NCBI RefSeq assembly: GCF_008039615.1
Contig: NZ_VDUZ01000014.1
Coordinates: 1-64,000 of the forward strand
DNA: 64,000 bases
Direction of reading: 5' to 3'
DNA from: Vineibacter terrae
GTDB lineage: Bacteria > Pseudomonadota > Alphaproteobacteria > Reyranellales > Reyranellaceae
The translations under genes and the position numbers were made by a program. The notes under the pieces are model-generated. The model saw only the letters and a program-made list of their open reading frames with translations. It was not told where the DNA came from and did no database searches. How positions within the stretch are numbered: the stretch's first letter is position 1; each line of letters opens with the position of its first letter. Below, piece after piece: positions 36,204 through 42,221 of the stretch.

Positions 36204-37064
36204 ATGAGCCAGCTGCGCATTTTTTCCTACCTGCCCAACCCACGCATATGGAAGGCGACCATCGCGGCGCGGCTGTGCGGCGTCACTATCGACGTGCGGG
36301 GTGCGGCGCCGGGCACGCTGCAGGACTGGCTGTGGGACTTCGACGCCCATCCCTTGTCCGAGGCCGAGCGGCAGGACCCGGCCCTGCAGCGCAGCGGCCG
36401 GACCGGCTTCAAGAGCCGCCTCTACAAGACCCCGGCCTTTCTGGAGGCGCATCCTTTCGGCACCGTGCCGGCGGCGTTCAGCCCCGACGGGGCGGTGGGC
36501 ATCTTCGAGTCCAACAGCATCATGCGCGCCGTGGCCCGGCTGGGGGCCGATGCCTATCCGCTCTACGGCCATGATGCCTATATGGCGGCGCGCGTCGACA
36601 GCTTCCTCGACGTCAGCCTGGTCTTCGCACGCGATTCGCAGATCTACCTGCTGTCGCTGCGCGATGCCGTGACGCCCGAGATTCATGCCCGCACGCGCGA
36701 TGCGTTCGTCACCTATATCGCCGGCATCGAGCAGGCGTTGATGCCGGCGCGGCAATTCCTGGTCGGCGACGGCATCACCCTGGCCGACATCTGCTTCGTG
36801 GCCGAGCTCAGCCTGTTCGCCAACGAGAAGCCGCGTGCCAAGGCGCTGGCCGGGCAAGGGTTGGCGCCCATCCTGCATGACGGCCTCGATGCCGACTATC
36901 CGCGCGCCATGGCCTACTACGCCAGGCTGTGCGCCCATCCCGCCTTCGCGCCCGATGTCGGCCCGTACCTGGACAAGATCGCCAAGGCTGCGGCCGAACA
37001 CACCTCGCCCCGCGAGAGCGGGGAGAGGGAGGGGCCCGCCGCGCGCAGCGCGGTGGGAGGGTGA
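36204..37064 (+). CDS. glutathione S-transferase-like protein
   Basis: A 286-residue protein with an N-terminal thioredoxin-like half (RIFSYLPNPRIWKATIAARLCG; the ESNSIMRAVARLG segment matches the glutathione-contact ESxAI motif) and an all-helical C-terminal half (QFLVGDGITLADICFVAELSLF, the conserved N-capping GxxxTxAD motif). The fold resembles EF1B-gamma-like GSTs. GGGAGG lies before the ATG at 36204. The last 20 or so residues (SPRESGEREGP...) are encoded by family B repeat, so the native C-terminus has been replaced or extended. It is divergent from the CoxL-like gene across shared operators. Confidence 0.85.
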   Translation: MSQLRIFSYLPNPRIWKATIAARLCGVTIDVRGAAPGTLQDWLWDFDAHPLSEAERQDPALQRSGRTGFKSRLYKTPAFLEAHPFGTVPAAFSPDGAVGIFESNSIMRAVARLGADAYPLYGHDAYMAARVDSFLDVSLVFARDSQIYLLSLRDAVTPEIHARTRDAFVTYIAGIEQALMPARQFLVGDGITLADICFVAELSLFANEKPRAKALAGQGLAPILHDGLDADYPRAMAYYARLCAHPAFAPDVGPYLDKIAKAAAEHTSPRESGEREGPAARSAVGG

Positions 37065-37118
37065 GGGGTACGAGCGAAAAAGCTCCATGCCAGCGACGGA
37101 GTCCGATCGTTGCTACCC
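37003..37118. repeat. family B repeat, left part (split by IS110 insertion)
   Basis: CCTCGCCCCGCGAGAGCGGG and GGAGGGTGAGGGG begin a standard family B unit, and the loop runs up to GCTACCC. The matching right part resumes at 38273. Joining the two across one CT restores an ordinary CCCCTCACCTTCCC junction, as in the intact copies. Confidence 0.85.
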
Positions 37119-37140
37119 CTTGTATCTGGACGGGCGGAAA

Positions 37141-37316
37141 GGGACGTGATGAGAAAGGAACGGCGCGAGGGCCGGTGGCCACCGGCCCTCGCGCTCGGCG
37201 GACGGCGCCCGCTACCCCTCAGGCTACAACCGTAGGTGAGCTTTGGGACCGCCGCCGTTGTCGCGCACGACCGAACAGTCGCTTGGCTTCCAACCGCACG
37301 CGCAAGGCAGGTTACC
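37141..37316 (+). ncRNA. predicted bridge RNA of the IS110 element
   Basis: Ends are approximate. A perfect 32-base palindrome (37163-37194) gives a 5' stem. The target loop follows: GCTACCCCTC at 37211-37220 is identical to the left flank plus core and first flank base of the insertion site. A small hairpin CTAC/GTAG (37224-37235) comes next, then GTGAG (37236-37240; AGGTGAG if extended left), complementary to the right flank CTCACCT. The donor loop has ACAGTCGCTTG at 37275-37285, identical to the rejoined element ends (38264-38272 plus the first bases of the left end), and CGCAAG at 37301-37306, pairing with CTTGT. Known biology: IS110 transposases use such an RNA to choose target and donor DNA. 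Confidence 0.82.
37163..37194. repeat. perfect palindrome in the IS110 left end
   Basis: GCGCGAGGGCCGGTGG followed directly by its exact complement CCACCGGCCCTCGCGC. As RNA it would form the strong stem at the 5' side of the bridge RNA. It could also pause transcription arriving from the GST-like gene. Confidence 0.85.
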
Positions 37317-38255
37317 GTGACGAAGTTGATTTGTGGAGTAGATGTCGCCAGCAAGACGCTGGATGCCCGCGTCGGCCGCGATGGCCCGATGCTGCACGTC
37401 GGCCGGACGGCCGAAGGGATCGACCAGCTGGCTGCCTTCTGCCGCCAGCATGGTGTCGAGCTGGTCGTCATGGAGGCGACCGGTGGGTACGAGAAGCTGC
37501 CGTTCGCCCTGCTGTGGGCCGCCGGCATCGCCTGTGCCATCGTCAACCCGCGCGCGGTACGCCGCTTCGCCGAAGCCATGGGGGTCCTCGAGAAGACCGA
37601 CCGCATCGATACCGGCGTCATCGCCTGGTATGCCGAGGTCAAGCGCATCGTCGGCCAGCCGCCGGCCAGCCAGACACAGCAGCGGCTGCGGGCTTGTGTC
37701 GATCGCCTGCGCCAGCTCACCGACCTGCAGACCATGCAGACCAACCAGCGCCGGCTGGTCGAGGACCAGGGCGTGCTGGCCACGGCCAGCGAGCTCCTCG
37801 CCCTGCTGCGCCGACAGATCCGGCACTTCGAATGCGAGATCGCCCGCCTGCTCGGCGACGACCCGCTGTGGGCCGCGCTCGACCGCGCCTTCCGCACCAT
37901 CAAAGGCGTTGCCGACCGCACCGTCGCTCGCCTCCTGGCCGAGGTGCCGGAGATCGGCACCATCTCCAACAAGGCCGTCAGCAAGCTGGTCGGCCTCGCC
38001 CCCCTGGCCCGCGACAGCGGCAAGCACAAGGGTGCGCGCTCCATCCACGGCGGCTGCGCCAACGTGCGCGCGATCCTCTTCGTCGTGACCCAATGCGTCC
38101 GCAAGCACGATCCGGACTTCGCCGCCTTCCACCGGAAGTTGAAAGACGCCGGCAAGCCTGCCAAGGTCATCCGCATCGCCCTTGCCCACAAGCTTCTCGT
38201 CCGCCTCAACGCCAAGGCCCGCGATGTTCGCGCCGAATTCGCCAATCCCGCTTGA
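37317..38255 (+). CDS. IS110-family transposase
   Basis: A 312-residue RNA-guided recombinase. The N-terminal RuvC-like DEDD domain is visible as CGVDVASKTLDA (Asp near 8), VVMEATGGYEK (Glu near 53) and EKTDRIDTGVIA (Asp near 90-93). The C-terminal domain has IGTISNKAVSKLVGLAPLARDSGKHKGARSIHGG with the catalytic Ser in the place typical of IS110 proteins (Transposase_20 region). The start is taken as GTG at 37317, just before the conserved ICGVDVA strand; a longer reading would run through the bridge RNA region. The gene is uninterrupted and of normal length, so the element may be active. Confidence 0.93.
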   Translation: MTKLICGVDVASKTLDARVGRDGPMLHVGRTAEGIDQLAAFCRQHGVELVVMEATGGYEKLPFALLWAAGIACAIVNPRAVRRFAEAMGVLEKTDRIDTGVIAWYAEVKRIVGQPPASQTQQRLRACVDRLRQLTDLQTMQTNQRRLVEDQGVLATASELLALLRRQIRHFECEIARLLGDDPLWAALDRAFRTIKGVADRTVARLLAEVPEIGTISNKAVSKLVGLAPLARDSGKHKGARSIHGGCANVRAILFVVTQCVRKHDPDFAAFHRKLKDAGKPAKVIRIALAHKLLVRLNAKARDVRAEFANPA

Positions 38256-38272
38256 CAAGCCAGACAGTCGCT

Positions 38273-38330
38273 CACCTTCCCATCGCTGACGCGATGGGCC
38301 CCTTCCTCTCCCCGCTGCCGCGGGGAGAGG
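38273..38330. repeat. family B repeat, right part (split by IS110 insertion)
   Basis: CACCTTCCCATCG, CGATGGGCCCCTTCC and CTCTCCCCGCTGCCGCGG complete the unit begun at 37003. Its first bases CACCT are the right-flank target bases matched by the bridge RNA. Confidence 0.85.
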
Positions 38331-38378
38331 AGATTCGGCTGGCGCGATATGCGGTCGCCATGGCGTAGGACGCGGCGA

Positions 38379-39188
38379 TTACGACTCAGCGCGCCGCGAC
38401 CGCAGCTTGATCCGGCCGGTGCGCGCCAGCAGGGCGGCGTGCAGGTCGGGGCCGGCGGCGAGGAAGCTGGGCTGCTGCGGCGCCTCGTTGTTGTAGGCCA
38501 GCGCCTTGCCGTCATGGGAGGTCACCCTGCCGCCGGCCTCGCGCACGATCAGGTCGGCGGCGGCCAGGTCCCAATCGTTCTTGGTGTTGAGGCCCATGGC
38601 GGCATCGGCGCCGCCGCTGGCCACCAGGGCCAGGCGATAGGCGACCGAATCGCGCTGTATGATCTCCATGTCGGGCCAGGGATCCTGCCAGGCCGGATGC
38701 TTGAACATCGGCCCGTAGGCGGCCATGCGGCAGCCGGCGATCTCCTGGCGGCCGCTGACCCGGATCGGCGTTCCGTTCAGGCGCGCACCCTGGTGGGCGA
38801 CCGCCTCGAAGAACTCGTCCGTTGCCGGGTTGAACAGGGCGGCCGCGACCGGCATGCCATCCTCGACCAGCGCCACGGCGTGACAGAAATGCGGCGTGCC
38901 CGCCACGAAGGCACGCGTGCCGTCGATCGGGTCGACCACCCAGACCCGGCCGCGCGTCAGCCGCGCCGTGTCGTCCTCGGTCTCTTCCGACAGCCAGCCA
39001 TAGTCTGGACGCCCCGTGCACAGGCGCTGGCGCAGATGGCGGTCGACCATGATGTCGGCCTCGCTCACCGGCGTGCCGCCAACCTTCTCCCAGACCGAAA
39101 GCTCGGTGCGGTAGAACCGCAGCGCCAGGGCGCCGGCCTCGCGCACCGCCGCGACCATCAGGGCAACATCGTCGGCAAGGTCGGTCAT
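38379..39188 (-). CDS. inositol-monophosphatase family protein (CysQ/HisN-like)
   Basis: A 269-residue Mg-dependent phosphatase. Metal-binding motifs: LSEETEDD (Glu near 70), VVDPIDGTRAF (about 86-96) and NDWDLAAADLIVREAGG (about 206-222). The family removes phosphate from inositol phosphate, histidinol phosphate, 3'-phosphoadenosine phosphates or fructose bisphosphate. The start at 39188 overlaps the stop of the upstream TetR gene by four bases, so the pair is co-translated, an unusual pairing. Which substrate applies cannot be told. Confidence 0.9.
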   Translation of the reverse strand: MTDLADDVALMVAAVREAGALALRFYRTELSVWEKVGGTPVSEADIMVDRHLRQRLCTGRPDYGWLSEETEDDTARLTRGRVWVVDPIDGTRAFVAGTPHFCHAVALVEDGMPVAAALFNPATDEFFEAVAHQGARLNGTPIRVSGRQEIAGCRMAAYGPMFKHPAWQDPWPDMEIIQRDSVAYRLALVASGGADAAMGLNTKNDWDLAAADLIVREAGGRVTSHDGKALAYNNEAPQQPSFLAAGPDLHAALLARTGRIKLRSRRAES

Positions 39189-39745
39189 GCCTTGGATGGC
39201 CCGAGCAGCTTGGCCTTGGCCGCCGAAAGGATCTCGTCGCGCAGCCCGGTGTCGGTGGCGGTGCGCGCCAGCACCACGGCGCCGACCAGCGTGGCCAGCG
39301 ACAGGATCGCCCGCTCGCGCGCCGCGGTGCCGTTCCTGTCGCCCAGCCGGTCGGCAAGGGCATCGATGGAGCCTTCGAGCGCCTGGGAGAAGGCCGACTT
39401 GACCAGCGCGCTCTCGCGCGGCACGTCGCCGCTCAGCGCGGCATAAGGGCAGCCATTGCCGCGATCGCGCACGTGCTTGGGGTCGAGATAGGCCTCGACA
39501 TAGGCGCGCCAGTCGGTGTTTGCCTTGACGGCTTCGGCCGTGCGGCGGGACGTGCGCGTGATCGCCTCGGCGCAGAGCGCCTGCTTGGAAGCGAAATGCG
39601 TGTAGAAGGCGCCGTGCGTGAGGCCGGCGGCGGCCGTGATCTCGGCGATACCCACCTTGTCGAAGCCCTTCTCCCGGAACAGGCGGCTGGCCGCCCGGAC
39701 CAGGGCGTCGCGGTGCTTGGCGCTGGTCTCCTTCGAAACTTTCAT
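39185..39745 (-). CDS. TetR/AcrR family transcriptional regulator
   Basis: A 186-residue regulator with helix-turn-helix GIAEITAAAGLTHGAFYTHFASK (about 32-54), in the same branch as the TetR protein at 32993 (THGxFYxHFASK). It is divergent from the isomerase/SDR/hydratase genes starting at 39901, and the 155-base gap holds several ATCATGAT elements, so autoregulation and control of that operon are likely. It is coupled to the phosphatase gene downstream. Confidence 0.93.
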   Translation of the reverse strand: MKVSKETSAKHRDALVRAASRLFREKGFDKVGIAEITAAAGLTHGAFYTHFASKQALCAEAITRTSRRTAEAVKANTDWRAYVEAYLDPKHVRDRGNGCPYAALSGDVPRESALVKSAFSQALEGSIDALADRLGDRNGTAARERAILSLATLVGAVVLARTATDTGLRDEILSAAKAKLLGPSKA

Positions 39746-39793
39746 CCCTCACCTCGCATGGCGACGCACGCCGCCTCGGACGGCGCCGGGGGC

Positions 39794-39850
39794 TTGACTA
39801 TATTCATGATGATCATCATGATAACCATAATCATGATGGCTATCATGATA
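39794..39850. promoter_or_regulatory. divergent control region with clustered ATCATGAT palindromes
   Basis: TTGACT (39794) is a -35-like hexamer; 17 bases on is CATGAT as a weak -10. Overlapping this is the perfect 16-bp palindrome CATGATGATCATCATG (39805-39820), followed by ATCATGAT at 39830 and 39842, each self-complementary. Operator-over-promoter layout suggests repression by the adjacent TetR protein. Confidence 0.7.
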
Positions 39851-39900
39851 ACGCAGCGTGGCGCCAACCTCAATCGTCGACCCCCATCCAGGAGACGCGC

Positions 39901-40500
39901 ATGGCCCGCCAGATCGAATTCTATTTCGATTTTCCAAGCCCATACAGCTATCTCGCCACCACGCAATTCCCCGCCCTCATGTCGGCGACCGGGGCCGAGA
40001 TCGTCTACCGGCCGTTCCGCATCCTCGAGCTGATGAAGATGGTGGGCAACCGGCCGACCACCATCGAGTGCAAGAACAAGGGCAAGTATGCCGGCCTCGA
40101 TATCGGCCGCTGGGCGGCGCGCTACAAGGTGCCGTTCCAGCGCAACCCGGGCCTGCGCAGCATGGATTTCGCGCAGCTGGGGCGCGGCGCGCTGGTCGCG
40201 ATCGAAGCGGGACGCGGCGGCGACTATGTCGGCGCCGTCTATCGCGCCCTGTGGGCGGGCGATGCCGATATCGCCGACCGGCCGGCGCTGGCCGCCGTCC
40301 TCGACCGCGCCGGCTTCGACGGCGAGGCCCTGCTGAAGCAAGCCGATGCGCCGGACTATGTCGGCCGGCTCGACCAGGCGACCGAGGCTGCGGCCGGGCG
40401 CGGCGTGTTCGGCTCGCCCACGTTCTTCGTCGGCGACCAGATGTTCTTCGGCAACGACCGGCTCGATTTCGTGACCGACGCCGCCAAGGCGGCAGTCTGA
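39901..40500 (+). CDS. 2-hydroxychromene-2-carboxylate isomerase/DsbA-like (kappa GST) family protein
   Basis: A 199-residue thioredoxin-fold protein. IEFYFDFPSPYSYLA with the conserved Ser in place of redox Cys, YRPFRILELMKMVGNRP, and VFGSPTFFVGDQMFFGNDRLDFV near the C-terminus are typical of HCCA isomerases, which use glutathione to isomerise aromatic ring-cleavage products. It is the first gene of a tight run with an SDR (10-base gap) and an enoyl-CoA hydratase. The run suggests breakdown of an aromatic or alicyclic acid, but the family also has members of unknown role. Confidence 0.9.
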   Translation: MARQIEFYFDFPSPYSYLATTQFPALMSATGAEIVYRPFRILELMKMVGNRPTTIECKNKGKYAGLDIGRWAARYKVPFQRNPGLRSMDFAQLGRGALVAIEAGRGGDYVGAVYRALWAGDADIADRPALAAVLDRAGFDGEALLKQADAPDYVGRLDQATEAAAGRGVFGSPTFFVGDQMFFGNDRLDFVTDAAKAAV

Positions 40501-40510
40501 GGAGGATGCC

Positions 40511-41212
40511 ATGGCTGATCCGATCTGTGTCGTCACGGGCGTGGGGCCGGGCACCGGCACGGCGCTGGCACGGCGCTTCGCCAAGGGCGGCTATCGCGTC
40601 GCCATGCTGGCGCGAAACGAGAAGCGGCTGGCGGAGCTGGAGCAGACCCTGCCCGGCTCGAAGGCCTATGCCTGCGACGTGTCCGACCCGGCGCAGATCG
40701 ACGCCAGCATCACCGCGATCGAACGTGATCTCGGCACGCCCTCGGTGTTGATCCACAACGCCGTCGGCGGCGCCTTCGGCTCGTTCCTGGACATCGAGCC
40801 GGAGATCCTGAACCGCAACTTCCAGGTCAACACCATGGGCCTGCTGTACCTCGCGCGTCGCCTGGCGCCGGCGATGGTGCGCGCCGGCAAGGGCGCCATC
40901 ATGGTGACCGGCAACACGTCGGCGCTGCGCGGCCGGGCGAATTTCGCCGGCTTCGCGCCTACCAAGGCGGCGCAGCGCATCCTGGCCGAGGCCATGGCGC
41001 GCGATCTGGGGCCCAAGGGCATCCATGTCGCCTACCTGGTGATCGATGCGGTGATCGACGTCGCCTGGGCGCGCCAGCGCTACAAGGACAAGCCGGACGA
41101 CTTCTTCATCCAGCCGGCGGCGATCGCCGAGGAGATCTGGCACGTGGCGCACCAGGACCGCTGCGCCTGGTCGTTCAATGTCGAGGTGCGGCCCTACGGC
41201 GAGACGTGGTGA
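40511..41212 (+). CDS. short-chain dehydrogenase/reductase family protein (Tyr-to-Phe active site)
   Basis: A 233-residue SDR with Rossmann motif TGVGPGTG (9-16), CDVSDP, HNAVGG in place of NNAG, and Ser137 of the catalytic set. The catalytic Tyr of YxxxK is replaced by Phe148 (GFAPTK, Lys152 kept). I know of a divergent SDR group with FAxxK here, so this may be a real subfamily with altered chemistry and not a dead gene. It lies between an HCCA-isomerase-like gene and an enoyl-CoA hydratase, all the same way and closely spaced. Confidence 0.88.
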   Translation: MADPICVVTGVGPGTGTALARRFAKGGYRVAMLARNEKRLAELEQTLPGSKAYACDVSDPAQIDASITAIERDLGTPSVLIHNAVGGAFGSFLDIEPEILNRNFQVNTMGLLYLARRLAPAMVRAGKGAIMVTGNTSALRGRANFAGFAPTKAAQRILAEAMARDLGPKGIHVAYLVIDAVIDVAWARQRYKDKPDDFFIQPAAIAEEIWHVAHQDRCAWSFNVEVRPYGETW

Positions 41213-41233
41213 GCGTCAGAAGGAACGAAAGAC

Positions 41234-42010
41234 ATGTCGAATCCTGCCCCTGTCCTCGTGACGCAGGACGGTCCGGTGCTGACCATCACCATGAATCGTC
41301 CGGAAAAGAAGAACGCGCTCACCCATGCCATGTACGGCGCCATGGCCGACGCGCTGAAGCGCGCCGCGGACGACCCGGCCATCCGGGTGGTTGTCATCAC
41401 CGGGGCGGGCGATGCCTTCACCGCGGGCAACGATCTGGGCGACTTCCTGAATGCGCCGCCGCATGACGGCGAGGCTCCGGTGTTCCGCTTCCTGGCGGCG
41501 CTGTCGACGGCCGAGAAGCCGGTCGTCGCAGCGGTCAACGGCCTGGCGGTGGGCATCGGCACCACCATGCTGCTGCATTGCGACCTCGTCTATGCTGCCC
41601 GCGCGGCAAGCTTCACCGCGCCGTTCGTCAATCTGGCGCTGGTGCCCGAGGCGGCGTCCTCGCTGCTGCTGCCGCGCCGCATCGGCCATGCCAAGGCGGC
41701 CGAGCTGTTCCTGCTCGGCGGTCGCATGGACGCCGCGCAGGCCGAGGCGATGGGGCTGGTGACAGCGGTGTTCGACAGCCAGGTGCTCGCGGCCGAAGCG
41801 GCCTCGCGGGCCCAGGCGCTGGCCGCCAAGGCGCCGGGCGCGGTGCGCGCCACCAAGGCGTTGATGAAGCGCGGCGAGGAGCCGGTTGCCGAGCGCATGC
41901 GCGCGGAGGGCGTGCTCTTCGCAGCGCAGCTCAAATCGCCCGAGCTGCGCGAGGCGATCACCGCCTTCACCGAGAAGCGCGCGCCGGATTTCAGCAAGGT
42001 GAGCTCATGA
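41234..42010 (+). CDS. enoyl-CoA hydratase/isomerase family protein
   Basis: A 258-residue crotonase-fold protein. LTITMNRPEKKNALTHAMY, GAGDAFTAGNDLGDFL and NGLAVGIGTTMLLHCDLVYAA form the CoA site and oxyanion hole, and FVNLALVPEAASSLLLPRRIG follows. The sequence is close to the delta3,delta2-enoyl-CoA isomerase/PaaG-like group. It is the third gene in the run from 39901. GGAACGAAAG precedes the ATG. Confidence 0.9.
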   Translation: MSNPAPVLVTQDGPVLTITMNRPEKKNALTHAMYGAMADALKRAADDPAIRVVVITGAGDAFTAGNDLGDFLNAPPHDGEAPVFRFLAALSTAEKPVVAAVNGLAVGIGTTMLLHCDLVYAARAASFTAPFVNLALVPEAASSLLLPRRIGHAKAAELFLLGGRMDAAQAEAMGLVTAVFDSQVLAAEAASRAQALAAKAPGAVRATKALMKRGEEPVAERMRAEGVLFAAQLKSPELREAITAFTEKRAPDFSKVSS

Positions 42011-42205
42011 CCTTCTCCCCGCGAAAGCGGGGAGAAGGTGCCCCGAAGGGGCGGATGAGGGGCTTCGCGGTCGTACGGATGTTGAGGGGAAGCGGACGAG
42101 AGGCGACCCTTCGGTACCGGCGCAATCTGCATCAGGACCGCTGAGCCCCTCATCCGGCCGCCGCGCGCAGCGTCCACCTTCTCCCCGCCTTCGCGGGGAG
42201 AAGGG
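42011..42205. repeat. family D palindromic repeat
   Basis: CCTTCTCCCCGCGAAAGCGG and CCGCCTTCGCGGGGAGAAGG flank CCCCGAAGGGGCGGATGAGG and CCCCTCATCCGG. The loop contains GGGGCTTCGCGGTCG, a piece of which also occurs at 61480. It lies between the hydratase and molybdopterin oxidoreductase genes. Confidence 0.8.
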
Positions 42206-42221
42206 AAGAGAGGAGGCATCG

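Larger units (their letters stand above)
37119..38272 (+). mobile_element. IS110-family insertion sequence (IS621-like organisation), apparently intact
   Basis: The element is bounded by CT dinucleotides (37119-37120 and 38271-38272), only one of which would exist in the empty site. It is about 1.15 kb, with a 196-base non-coding left end, one transposase gene and only 15 bases after its stop. It has no terminal inverted repeats and no target duplication beyond the CT core, as expected for IS110 elements. The boundaries come from rebuilding the interrupted family B repeat and agree with the guide sequences in the left end. Confidence 0.88.
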
